Positions 9,506-17,648 of a stretch of DNA of 64,000 nt are shown piece after piece. This DNA is from an uncultured Alteromonadaceae bacterium (lineage in GTDB: Bacteria; Pseudomonadota; Gammaproteobacteria; Enterobacterales; Alteromonadaceae): the NCBI GenBank assembly GCA_947494925.1, contig CANLWS010000008.1:1-64000 (forward strand), read 5' to 3'. The number at the start of each line of letters is the position of its first letter. The first letter of the stretch is position 1. Position numbers and translations under genes: made by a program. The notes under the pieces are model-generated. The model saw only the letters and a program-made list of their open reading frames with translations. It had not been told where the DNA came from and did no database searches.

Positions 9506-10405
9506 CTAGCCACAGGCATCCTGCGCCACCACTGGTTTGATGGGCAATACGGCAGAGGCGAATGATCTTAACCAGGTTTTAATATTTCTGGCGTAAAGGT
9601 TTTCTTTTGACGAATCCAGGCTTGTTGCGAGCTGGCGAGTGTTTTTTGCCTTGATAACTTTTCGGTTGATTGCATTGATCAGTTGATTGATTTCTGCTTC
9701 TGAGCGATTAGATAAACCTATCACCACGGCTTGCTTTTCCAATGTCGACAATAAATGACGCTTTGTTGGAACGATTGGATAATCTATACCCACAATCATC
9801 ACGCTTTCATCCTGATATTTTTCGCCCAGATAACTCTGTATCTGGCGTGCATCTGTAATGTTGTAGGCTGTGAGGATTTGCTTCTTAGTGAGGTATGGCC
9901 CTTTTCCTTTCATTGGTGCGATAAATGGGATCAATGTAGAGCGTTTGGCATATTTAGCCACGCCCTCATAGGCGTCAAATTCACAGGTATAAGCATTTAA
10001 GGCGGCTATAGCTGAGGCACCGTGTTGGTTTTTACTAGTGATGAGTAAATAAAAGTAGTATGGCGCCTCCACTGTCTGCGCTTGCTCAAGTTGCGTGGGT
10101 AGTCGATAAATGATTGCTTGCTTAATTTTGGTGCTGCCGAGTAAAGCGCCTATACCGATTAAACTATTGAAACCGCCACTACTTTTTTCAGTTTTAAGCC
10201 TTTTATGCACTGAGCCTTCCCTAAAGCCCTTGGCTGGGCTCTTACCGCCAGGCCAATTCTTACCGGGGTCTACAGTTGGTTCTGTTGTTGGACTTGGCTC
10301 GCCCAGCGTAGTTTCTTGAGCCTTATTTGTTTCGCATCCGACCAGCAAAAACACTATGGCAATCGGGATGAGCAGCGTCTGGACAACTTTATAATTGGTC
10401 TTCAT
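9506..10405 (-). CDS. Lipoprotein, unknown function
   Basis: A lipoprotein of about 299 residues. The start chosen is the ATG at 10405, which has an AGGAAAAG ribosome site and gives a signal peptide ending in the lipobox LVGC. The mature N-terminus is a Pro/Thr-rich linker followed by a Gly/Lys-rich stretch. From about residue 105 there is an alpha/beta region (AIIYRLPTQLEQ, later ESVMIVGIDYP), then a helical tail. The upstream 70-residue membrane protein gene overlaps it by 17 bases, so the two form an operon. The gene converges on the three-gene operon with a 1-base gap and no terminator between them. The family is not recognised. Confidence 0.72.
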   Translation of the reverse strand: MKTNYKVVQTLLIPIAIVFLLVGCETNKAQETTLGEPSPTTEPTVDPGKNWPGGKSPAKGFREGSVHKRLKTEKSSGGFNSLIGIGALLGSTKIKQAIIYRLPTQLEQAQTVEAPYYFYLLITSKNQHGASAIAALNAYTCEFDAYEGVAKYAKRSTLIPFIAPMKGKGPYLTKKQILTAYNITDARQIQSYLGEKYQDESVMIVGIDYPIVPTKRHLLSTLEKQAVVIGLSNRSEAEINQLINAINRKVIKAKNTRQLATSLDSSKENLYARNIKTWLRSFASAVLPIKPVVAQDACG

Positions 10406-10601
10406 CTTTTCCTTTCCGGGCAATGTTGATAACAAGCAATAGGAACAAGTGAAAAACGACGACTAAGGTGATGATCGCAAAAATAACCTGAAAGTCATCA
10501 ATTGCGCCGGGAAGAGCGGCAATTAATAATACGGAAACCAGCACACTGGACACGGCGTACCTGGCAGTTAACTTTTCAAATAACGTGGACAGCCAATCCA
10601 T
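10389..10601 (-). CDS. Small two-helix membrane protein
   Basis: A 70-residue protein with two membrane helices (about residues 15-34 and 39-62) and charged ends (KGKDEDQL). An AAGGAGG ribosome site precedes the ATG, with a slightly long spacing of 11 bases. Its 3' end overlaps the start region of the lipoprotein gene, which supports a real coupled pair. No family recognised. Confidence 0.6.
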   Translation of the reverse strand: MDWLSTLFEKLTARYAVSSVLVSVLLIAALPGAIDDFQVIFAIITLVVVFHLFLLLVINIARKGKDEDQL

Positions 10602-10774
10602 AGTATCAATAACCTCCTTTGTCTGAATTCAAGACATATGAAAATGCGCAGAAACAACGACGATACAAGAATGTGCCTTAAAATTAAACATTAGGTTCAG
10701 CCGACGGATTATTCAAGCACCAGGTGCAAATTCGATGCAGTGTTATGTTTAAGGTAACTAAAGGGGCAAGTGTT

Positions 10775-10800
10775 AAGGTAACATGATGAAATGTCACCTT
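10775..10800. promoter_or_regulatory. Operator-like inverted repeat upstream of the small membrane protein operon
   Basis: Arms AAGGTAACAT (10775-10784) and ATGTCACCTT (10791-10800) pair at 9 of 10 positions around a 6-base spacer. The half-site TTAAGGTAAC is repeated directly at 10749-10758 and 10773-10782. The site lies about 180 bases upstream of the minus-strand gene starting at 10601 and beyond the 3' end of the amidohydrolase gene. It may be an operator, but the protein that would bind is unknown. Confidence 0.35.
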
Positions 10801-10875
10801 CAGAAGGTGTCTCGCTGACCATTCCCAAGTTCAGCTTAGATCCACGGGGTGAATCTGTCAGGTAATTCTTTCTGC

Positions 10876-12270
10876 CTAATGCAGTCCCACTTTTCCTTGC
10901 ATACTTTTGAACAGAGCCCTGGAGTCGTAAACAACACCATCCTTTATACTCCACTTTATCTTGCGTATGTCCTGTACATTCTTGCTAAGGTTGCCTTCGA
11001 ACACCGCTATGTTTGCCCGTTTCCCCACTTCGATGCTGCCAATCTGCTCTTGTTGTTCAAGAAATATGGCGCCATTCATGCTTGCCAGCTTTATGGCTTC
11101 GGGCAATTTGAATCCAGCCTCTACCAATAATTCAATTGCTCTAATATTCGACCATCCAGCTATAACGCCGCCGTATCCTGTGGGATCGGTACCCACCATC
11201 AGATGGCCACCTGCTTCGACAAAGGCTTTTTCCCAGGCCATTTCTTTTTTCAACAGCCTTGACCAGTCATCGTTATCGCTTGCTTGAATGCCTGACCAGT
11301 TATTGAGGTATTGATGTTTAACTTGCTCGTTCATCAGGGCAACAGCTGCAGGATAAGCAAGGGGACGACCTTTGGCGAAAGTTTCGTAAATAGTCAGTGT
11401 TGAGGTGATAGCAACATTGTTCTCCACCAGATGTTTGATCAATGCAAGCATGCCAGGGTCTTGTTCAGACAACTCAAGCAGAGACTGCATAGTATCCTTC
11501 CGTGATGGACAGGTATCGGCCTGCTTATCCTTAACAAAATCGGTTGCTGCCACAAAGCCGTGTTCCAGATTATCGATACCTAAATCTGTGGCTTCTCGGT
11601 AGGTAATTGAACACAGATGACCTGTGACTTTCTGCTTATTAGCATGAGCAAGATCAATGATGGTTTTCATTTCGTTACTACGAATATGCATGTACAGTTT
11701 GTAGGAACTAACACCTTCAGACAGCCAGTATTTCACCATATCAATGGCATTGTCTTCTCCGCGCAGTGCTTTTATTTTCAGGATCGGCAAGCCAGGTCCA
11801 TTCAGATAGGGGGCAGTCACATCCATATCAGGACCAAGCAGTTTATATTCGGTAATACCCTGTTTCAGATTTAAATCTGCGTACGGGGCTGTTGTCCCTG
11901 CAGTACGTATGGTGGTTGCACCGCCGGCAAGATACAACTTGGGAAAACTGTGTACCATTTCAGTGTAATTCCCTAATCCCGTGGGATAAAACATGTGCTC
12001 ATGCATCATGACAAATCCCGGTGTGACCGTGTGTCCAGTTAGGTCCCGTGGCTCAAAATCGGCGGGAAGGGCCACATCTGAGGGTTGAATGCGACGGATT
12101 TTTCCGTGCTCAACCAGTATGGTTTGATTCGGTTTTAAAGCTCCTCCGAGTCCATCGATCAGCAATACATTGGTCAGGGCCAGCTTGTCTGAGTCGGTTA
12201 CCTGGTATGGGTTGGCAGCAGCCCGATGAGTAGCCAACGCAAGGAATACAAAATAAAAAATGGGACGCAT
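10876..12270 (-). CDS. Secreted metal-dependent amidohydrolase (imidazolonepropionase-like)
   Basis: A hydrolase of the amidohydrolase superfamily, about 464 residues from the chosen ATG, which gives a signal peptide ending HRAAA. Upstream in-frame ATGs at 12294 and 12342 are possible but would put operator DNA inside the gene. All the metal-site elements of a binuclear member are visible: the HxH in VMMHEHM, a candidate carbamylated Lys in SYKLYMHI, His in KVTGHLC and NLEHGF, and Asp in MVGTDPTGYG. Secreted relatives cleave amide bonds in dipeptides or cyclic substrates; the substrate here is unknown. It is divergent from a TetR regulator gene with twin palindromes in the shared promoter, so induction by its substrate or a related compound is likely. 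Confidence 0.85.
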   Translation of the reverse strand: MRPIFYFVFLALATHRAAANPYQVTDSDKLALTNVLLIDGLGGALKPNQTILVEHGKIRRIQPSDVALPADFEPRDLTGHTVTPGFVMMHEHMFYPTGLGNYTEMVHSFPKLYLAGGATTIRTAGTTAPYADLNLKQGITEYKLLGPDMDVTAPYLNGPGLPILKIKALRGEDNAIDMVKYWLSEGVSSYKLYMHIRSNEMKTIIDLAHANKQKVTGHLCSITYREATDLGIDNLEHGFVAATDFVKDKQADTCPSRKDTMQSLLELSEQDPGMLALIKHLVENNVAITSTLTIYETFAKGRPLAYPAAVALMNEQVKHQYLNNWSGIQASDNDDWSRLLKKEMAWEKAFVEAGGHLMVGTDPTGYGGVIAGWSNIRAIELLVEAGFKLPEAIKLASMNGAIFLEQQEQIGSIEVGKRANIAVFEGNLSKNVQDIRKIKWSIKDGVVYDSRALFKSMQGKVGLH

Positions 12271-12282
12271 AGTTAAACTTAA

Positions 12283-12302
12283 ATGTGAATTCATATTCGC
12301 AT
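12283..12302. promoter_or_regulatory. Putative TetR operator 1
   Basis: Palindrome ATGTGAAT-N4-ATTCGCAT, with 7 of 8 positions paired, between the divergent amidohydrolase and TetR genes. It has the same 8-4-8 layout as the site at 12325-12344. It sits right upstream of the amidohydrolase start, where binding would block transcription. Confidence 0.6.
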
Positions 12303-12324
12303 AATATAAGTGTAAGCTTATTAA

Positions 12325-12344
12325 ATGTAAATCAAGATTCACAT
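12325..12344. promoter_or_regulatory. Putative TetR operator 2
   Basis: Palindrome ATGTAAAT-N4-ATTCACAT, with 7 of 8 positions paired (8 of 9 when extended one base inward). It ends 3 bases before the TetR start codon. Its centre is 42 bases from operator 1, about four helical turns, which would place two dimers on one DNA face. Autoregulation is likely. Confidence 0.6.
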
Positions 12345-12347
12345 AAT

Positions 12348-12959
12348 ATGGAAGCTAAGCAGCATCGAAGCCAACTTACGCAACAAAAGATTATTGATTC
12401 TTTGTACGCGAAGTTGCAAAAAAAATATTTTGAACAAATAACTATAGCAGAGCTGGCAGAAGCATCTGAAATTTCGGTGGGGGCATTCTACCGTCGCTTC
12501 AAGGACAAGCAGGCACTATTGCCATTGTTATACGAAGAGTTTGGTCAACAGCTAAAGGATTGGATAGGGTTACTAGAGGCGACAAAACATGATGACCTCG
12601 ATATTGCCATACGCTACTTTACCAGGGCGCTTTTCAGTTTTATCAATATTCAGTCTGGTGTATTCCGGACCTTGCACACACATGCGCGATTGCAGCAACA
12701 AGGGTTGTCGGCCAAGTTGCTTAAGGCACGAGTGCCAGAATACCAGCGCATTCAGTTATGGTTATCACAACAGGACAAGTCAGGCCAAGTCATCGAGCAG
12801 CAAATGGATTTGGCCGTATTTATTGCGATAAACAGCACCATTGACAAAGTCCTCTACCCAGATTTAACACCAGCGATTGCTACCTCATTGGAAGGCCAGA
12901 TGTTCAGCGATGAACTGGCAACAATGTTGTTGGCCTATCTGAAGTCCACGAATGTATAA
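12348..12959 (+). CDS. TetR-family transcriptional regulator
   Basis: A regulator of 203 residues from the ATG at 12348; an upstream in-frame start at 12285 would run through both operators. Residues about 10-60 form the TetR helix-turn-helix: QQKIIDSLYAKL, then ITIAELAEASEISVGAFYRR with the usual Gly-Ala-Phe-Tyr-Arg-Arg recognition element. The rest is the helical ligand-binding and dimerisation domain. The gene is divergent from the secreted amidohydrolase gene and the intergenic DNA has two matching 20-bp palindromes. It most likely represses that gene and itself until a small ligand binds. Confidence 0.88.
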   Translation: MEAKQHRSQLTQQKIIDSLYAKLQKKYFEQITIAELAEASEISVGAFYRRFKDKQALLPLLYEEFGQQLKDWIGLLEATKHDDLDIAIRYFTRALFSFINIQSGVFRTLHTHARLQQQGLSAKLLKARVPEYQRIQLWLSQQDKSGQVIEQQMDLAVFIAINSTIDKVLYPDLTPAIATSLEGQMFSDELATMLLAYLKSTNV

Positions 12960-13014
12960 AAAGCGATGACGAATCAAATTATCCCGAGTTGGTGGAAATT
13001 TAACCTCAGGTTAA

Positions 13015-15258
13015 TTAATCTGCACCGCTGATGATTTGCACCTGGGCAATGTCTGTATCGCCTTTTATGACCTTATAAATCCCGTCCTGGATTAGGGTTC
13101 GCATGCCATCTTTCATGGCCTGATTTTTCATTTCACTTACAGATGCTTCTTTGTATACAAGAGAACGCAGTTCGGGGGTCATCCCCAGCAATTCATGTAC
13201 ACCAGTTCGGCCGCGGTAACCTGTGTCACCGCATTCTTCACAACCTGCACCTCGGGATAACTTCAGCGGGTATTCCAGGTTGAGCTCGTCGATATATTCC
13301 GCCCCGTATTGACGTTCAATAAATGAAATATCAGTGTCGCTCGCTTCGTATTCTTCTTTGCAATTCGGGCAAATGGTTCTTATCAGACGTTGCGCCATAA
13401 TGCCCACGCAGGCATCTGAGAAGTTGACCGGATCTAGTCCCAAATCAAGCAGACGAGTAATGGTTTCAGGAGCCGAGTTGGTATGCAGAGTGGATAACAC
13501 CAGGTGACCTGTTAAAGATGCTTCAATACCTGCATGAGCAGTTTCTTTGTCCCGCATCTCACCAATCAGAATAATGTCTGGGTCAGCACGCAGAAAAGCC
13601 CGCAAGGCATTGGCAAAAGTGAACCCTATTTTGGGTTGGACCTGCACTTGCTGAAGACCCGGCTGAGTAATTTCCACTGGATCTTCCGCCGTCCAGATTT
13701 TTTTATCCGGTGTATTGAGGTACCCCAAAATCGCATGCAAGGTGGTGGTTTTACCTGACCCGGTAGGGCCCACAACCAGTAAAATCCCATGGGGTTTTTT
13801 GATTTGTTCTTCGAGCATTGCCAGGTTTTTAGGGGCAATATTCATTTTCTCTATAGGTAAAGCGCCGCCAGAAGCAAGAATACGCATGACCACACCTTCA
13901 CCTGCCACCGTGGGAATAGTTGCTACCCGCACCTCCACCAGTTGACCTGACATACGGAAGGCTAATTTACCATCCTGAGGTACGCGCTTCTCAGCGATGT
14001 TGAGATTCGCCATGATTTTGATTCTGGCTATCACTGCACTATGGTGAGAAGCAGGGACCTGGGTAATGTCACGACACACACCGTCTACCCGCATTCTGAC
14101 TCGGGTTGGCGCATTTTTTTCTGGATCAACATGGATATCAGATGCATTGATTCGTTTGGCATCATGTAATACTCGACTCACCAGACGTACCACCGCAGGG
14201 GCGTCGTCGGACATTTCATCGGAGCTTTCATCCAGCTCTTCAGCGCTTGTTCCGATTTCGTCGAGAATTTCATCCATCTCACCTGGTGCGCCTCCGCCAC
14301 CAGAACCTTCGCCCAGATACTGGAGAACCTGATTTGGTAGTCCGACACTTATCTCGTAACTGTCGATACCAAGGGCGCTTTCAATTTCCATCAGCAACGC
14401 AGCATTATTTGGCTCTGCCATCAGCACAATCGGGCTGTCAGACGCGTCGGCTATTACGGCAACAAAGTTGCGCTTTAAATAGGAAAGGTTAAGTTTGCTG
14501 TCGCTTTGGTACAGGTGGTATTTATCAGGTAGATAACTCAGGAAAGGCACCTGATGATGCACGGAAAGGGCATTGCCCAGTTCACCTTCGGGCACTCTGG
14601 CTTCAGAGATCAGGCGTTGCACGAGCTGACGATTATCTTTGCTGGTTTCTTCGATGTTTTTGAGATCTTTTTCAGATATCAGCTTGCGATGTAGCAGGTA
14701 TTCGAAAGGACTGCTTGTGCCACCTAGTTCATATCGGAATTTATTACCCAGAACTTCTGCCAACCCATTGGCCAAGTCCAGGTCTGCGTCATCAAAATAG
14801 CCAACCTTTTTATTGATGATCTGCATGACTCCCATCAACACCCCGGCATTTAAAATAGGCACGCAGATAATGTTGTTGGTTTTAAAGGCGCTCTTTTTGT
14901 CGAACTTGTCGGCAAATTTCAACCTTGGGTGGATTTCCACCAATTCCTGAGCATTGTATGGATCGCTGATTAACAAAGGACGTTGACTGAGGGCAACATA
15001 TCCGGCAATGGATTGGGGACTGATAGGAACTTTAATTTCGCGGGTTTCTTTACCCGTCTTGAAACGAGCAACCAGATCCTGATGTTGGCGGCGACGTTGA
15101 AAAATACTCATACGCTCCGAGCCAAAAAGCGCAAGGATTTGTGGCTCAAGCTGCTGATAAGCATCCATCAAAGCGGGATGAGAATCCAGTAGCCTGATAA
15201 TGTTCTGCAGTTTTTGTTCTATAGCTGGGTCTTCAATCATGTTTTTGTTGTAGATCAT
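13015..15258 (-). CDS. GspE/PilB-family ATPase with N-terminal GAF domain
   Basis: A 747-residue secretion-type ATPase. Residues about 20-185 are a GAF-like domain (ICVPILNAGVLMGVMQIINK is typical). An MshE/GspE N-terminal-like domain follows (about 195-325) and then an acidic linker with GEGSGGGGAPGE. The C-terminal ATPase has Walker A GPTGSGKTTTLH, an Asp box near IWTAEDPVE, Walker B IILIGEMRD, a His box and a four-Cys zinc site (CPNC, then CEECGDTG). Such ATPases drive assembly of type IV pili or type II secretion pseudopili. The GAF domain suggests control by a nucleotide or other small ligand. The start could also be the ATG at 15240. It has no pilus or secretion gene nearby, so it acts with parts encoded elsewhere. 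Confidence 0.85.
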   Translation of the reverse strand: MIYNKNMIEDPAIEQKLQNIIRLLDSHPALMDAYQQLEPQILALFGSERMSIFQRRRQHQDLVARFKTGKETREIKVPISPQSIAGYVALSQRPLLISDPYNAQELVEIHPRLKFADKFDKKSAFKTNNIICVPILNAGVLMGVMQIINKKVGYFDDADLDLANGLAEVLGNKFRYELGGTSSPFEYLLHRKLISEKDLKNIEETSKDNRQLVQRLISEARVPEGELGNALSVHHQVPFLSYLPDKYHLYQSDSKLNLSYLKRNFVAVIADASDSPIVLMAEPNNAALLMEIESALGIDSYEISVGLPNQVLQYLGEGSGGGGAPGEMDEILDEIGTSAEELDESSDEMSDDAPAVVRLVSRVLHDAKRINASDIHVDPEKNAPTRVRMRVDGVCRDITQVPASHHSAVIARIKIMANLNIAEKRVPQDGKLAFRMSGQLVEVRVATIPTVAGEGVVMRILASGGALPIEKMNIAPKNLAMLEEQIKKPHGILLVVGPTGSGKTTTLHAILGYLNTPDKKIWTAEDPVEITQPGLQQVQVQPKIGFTFANALRAFLRADPDIILIGEMRDKETAHAGIEASLTGHLVLSTLHTNSAPETITRLLDLGLDPVNFSDACVGIMAQRLIRTICPNCKEEYEASDTDISFIERQYGAEYIDELNLEYPLKLSRGAGCEECGDTGYRGRTGVHELLGMTPELRSLVYKEASVSEMKNQAMKDGMRTLIQDGIYKVIKGDTDIAQVQIISGAD

Positions 15259-15465
15259 GCACTTGCTTCATTCACTTACTATAACGTAATGATTCGGTTG
15301 TTAACACAGTTAACAGGTGAATTCTGAACCTTAATCGAGTCGTGATTTACCCAGTGTACAGACAATATTCTGTTTAAAGGTGGCTGTGCGCAATGTCAGG
15401 TATATACATTAATACCGTGAACCCAATAGTGAAGATTAGAATTCACCTTTCTTTTTTCAGTATTC

Positions 15466-15502
15466 TGTCCGGTTTTGAATTTGTTTCTCTCAAAACCGAA
15501 CA
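15466..15502. promoter_or_regulatory. Inverted repeat, putative enhancer for the NtrC-type regulator
   Basis: Arms TGTCCGGTTTTGA (15466-15478) and TCAAAACCGAACA (15490-15502) match at 12 of 13 positions around an 11-base spacer. The site is about 90 bases upstream of a sigma54-type promoter, the usual place for an activator hexamer to bind. The operon it precedes encodes an NtrC-family regulator, the obvious candidate. Confidence 0.6.
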
Positions 15503-15575
15503 ATATTTTATCAATATTTATCTCTTGAAAATATAATAATCAATAAAAACAACTAGATAGCCATTATTGTTTGAC

Positions 15576-15591
15576 TGGCACAGTATTCGCA
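15576..15591 (+). promoter_or_regulatory. Sigma54-type promoter of the ABC export operon
   Basis: TGGCACAGTATTCGCA carries the -24 element TGGCAC and a -12 GC, with the obligatory 10 bases between GG and GC. The only departure from the strongest consensus is TCGC for TTGC. Transcription would start near 15602, about 30 bases before the ATG at 15632. The rest of 15259-15631 is AT-rich and also holds the upstream inverted repeat. Confidence 0.65.
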
Positions 15592-15631
15592 AAAACAGAC
15601 TGTCATTTGAAAAATATTGAGAGTAAAGCAT

Positions 15632-16888
15632 ATGGATATACCTGTCGCTAAAACCAAACCCGCTATTTTTTCTGTTTTGAAGAAACCTGTCAGCTATCTG
15701 TTTGTGCTAGTGATATCGCTGTTGGCCCTGCCATTTTTCTGGGGTAAAGCCATACCAACAATTGATGAAAGTGAAATCTGGGTAGGTCAGGTAAAACGCG
15801 GGCAAATGTCCAGAGAAGTTCGGGGGGTAGGCGTTCTTGCTCCAGCGGACGTTCGTTGGATCGTATCTGAATCAAAAGGCACGGTTGAACGTATTCTGAT
15901 CAAACCAGGCGCCAGAGTATCGCAAGATTCGGTAATAGCACACATTTCAAATCCACAACTCACGCGCCAGTTACAGCAGGCTAAATGGGATTTAGACGCA
16001 GCACAGGCAAATTTGCTGGCTGTAACAGCGCAAATGGAAGAGCAAAAGTTGGAACAGCAAATGCTCCTGACCGAAGCCGAAATGGGACTTGAGTCCGCCA
16101 AAATGCTGCAAAAAGCTCAACAGCCTCTGGCGCGGAGCAGCATTATTTCTGACATCGATTTTGAAACCACCAAGTTAAAAACTCAACAGGCTGAGGTGTT
16201 GCTTAATTTCCGCAAGCAGACCCAAAAAAGTCGTGTGAATGTAATAGCAGCGCGTCTGGCCGCAGAGCACGCAGTGGTGCAGAAGTTTGAGAATATGGTT
16301 CATCACATCGAAGCTCAGGTAAAAGAGCTGGTAATTACTGCTGGTATCAATGGCGTATTACAGACAGTTGCTGTGGAAATTGGCCAACAGGTAGAAGTTG
16401 GCTCAACCATTGCGCACGTTGCTGATCCTGAAAGTTTGCTTGCCGAACTGCAAGTACCTCAGGTTCAGGCAAAAGATATTGCTCTTGACCTGGTGGTGAG
16501 TGTGGATACTCGTAATGGTGTGATAGAGGGCCGCGTGAGTCGCATTGACCCCCGAGTTTTTCAGGGCAACGTGCAGGTTGATGTGGAACTCACCAGTCAG
16601 CTACCAAAAGGTGTACGCGCTGACCTTAGTGTCACTGGTATTATCACTATCGAGTCCATTGAAAACACGCTCTTTGTCGAACGACCCACGGGTAGTTCTC
16701 CACAAACTGAATCCAATCTGTTTGTCCTGGATCCCAACAGCCAAATTGCCAGTCAAACGTCAGTCAAACTAGGCCGTGCGTCCGTCAACCAGATGGAAAT
16801 TGTATCAGGGTTGTCTGCGGGTGACTTTGTGTTGATTTCTGACACTAGTGCCTTTGGTCAACACCCTTCAATTCGCATTACGCAATAA
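15632..16888 (+). CDS. HlyD/MacA-type membrane fusion protein
   Basis: The periplasmic adaptor of a tripartite or MacAB-like exporter, 418 residues from the ATG at 15632. One N-terminal membrane helix lies at about 23-43. A first lipoyl half-motif (SKGTVERILIKPGARVSQDS) is followed by a long coiled-coil hairpin (about 110-225). The second lipoyl half is ITAGINGVLQTVAVEIGQQV, and beta-barrel and membrane-proximal domains follow. It is the first gene of an operon with an ABC ATPase, an FtsX/MacB-like permease and a two-component pair. It should link the permease to the outer membrane or shape a periplasmic substrate path. Substrate unknown. Confidence 0.88.
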   Translation: MDIPVAKTKPAIFSVLKKPVSYLFVLVISLLALPFFWGKAIPTIDESEIWVGQVKRGQMSREVRGVGVLAPADVRWIVSESKGTVERILIKPGARVSQDSVIAHISNPQLTRQLQQAKWDLDAAQANLLAVTAQMEEQKLEQQMLLTEAEMGLESAKMLQKAQQPLARSSIISDIDFETTKLKTQQAEVLLNFRKQTQKSRVNVIAARLAAEHAVVQKFENMVHHIEAQVKELVITAGINGVLQTVAVEIGQQVEVGSTIAHVADPESLLAELQVPQVQAKDIALDLVVSVDTRNGVIEGRVSRIDPRVFQGNVQVDVELTSQLPKGVRADLSVTGIITIESIENTLFVERPTGSSPQTESNLFVLDPNSQIASQTSVKLGRASVNQMEIVSGLSAGDFVLISDTSAFGQHPSIRITQ

Positions 16889-16924
16889 ATCATTTACTAT
16901 CGAATCAAATAAGAGAGCCACATT

Positions 16925-17641
16925 ATGAAACAGACAAGTATTATTTCGTTGAGTAACGTCAGCAAAGTTTTTCATACAGATGAAGTGGAAACTCATGCGT
17001 TGTCAGAAATTAATTTGGACATTAAAAATGGCGAATTCATTTCTATCTCGGGCCCTTCCGGATGCGGCAAGTCGACGCTTTTGTCCATTTTGGGGTTACT
17101 TGACGCGCCATCTCAGGGCAGTTATCTGATCAATGGAACTGAATCTGCTGATTTGGATCTTGAACAGCGGGCAATTCTGCGGAGCGTATCCATCGGCTTT
17201 ATTTTCCAGGCATTTAACCTGATTGGCGACCTGAGCGTTTTCGAAAACGTCGAATTACCTCTGACCTATCGCTCGGATATCAATAGCAAAGAACGCCAGC
17301 AAAAAGTCATGAATGCCCTCGAGAGGGTCGGCATGGACCATAGAAAGCGACACTTCCCGGGGCAACTTTCTGGTGGGCAACAACAAAGGGTGGCAATCGC
17401 AAGGGCGCTTGTTGGTGATCCTAAGCTGTTGTTAGCGGATGAACCAACAGGGAATCTTGACTCTAAAAATGGTGATGCCGTTATGCAGCTATTAAGCGAT
17501 TTGCATCAACAAGGCACCACCGTTTGCATGGTTACCCATGATGCCCGGTATGCGGATATGGCAGACAGAGTGGTGAAATTATTTGATGGCAGGCTGGTGG
17601 ATGAACATCTGACAACTAAGCCGCTGGCTGCAATCAGTTGA
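16925..17641 (+). CDS. ABC transporter ATP-binding protein, LolD/MacB type
   Basis: A 238-residue nucleotide-binding subunit. It has Walker A GPSGCGKSTLLS, a Q-loop in GFIFQAFNLI, the signature LSGGQQQRVAIARAL, Walker B LLLADEPTGNLD and the switch His in VTHD. The wording around the signature and Walker B is that of the LolD/FtsE/MacB group, which power mechanotransmission-type permeases. The gene lies 36 bases after the membrane fusion protein gene and 7 before the permease. It works in the cytoplasm at the inner membrane. Confidence 0.93.
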   Translation: MKQTSIISLSNVSKVFHTDEVETHALSEINLDIKNGEFISISGPSGCGKSTLLSILGLLDAPSQGSYLINGTESADLDLEQRAILRSVSIGFIFQAFNLIGDLSVFENVELPLTYRSDINSKERQQKVMNALERVGMDHRKRHFPGQLSGGQQQRVAIARALVGDPKLLLADEPTGNLDSKNGDAVMQLLSDLHQQGTTVCMVTHDARYADMADRVVKLFDGRLVDEHLTTKPLAAIS

Positions 17642-17648
17642 GGGTAGG

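Noticed and set aside
3584-10601. Defence island or type VI effector locus
   Set aside because: No nuclease, helicase, Hcp/VgrG or other marker is present; the genes look like envelope proteins.
13002-13020. AACCTCAGGTT-type palindrome followed by TTAAT here and again near 63520
   Set aside because: Only about 20 bases long, in AT-rich ends of intergenic DNA, with no flanking repeats or mobile gene. Chance or a weak terminator element is more likely.
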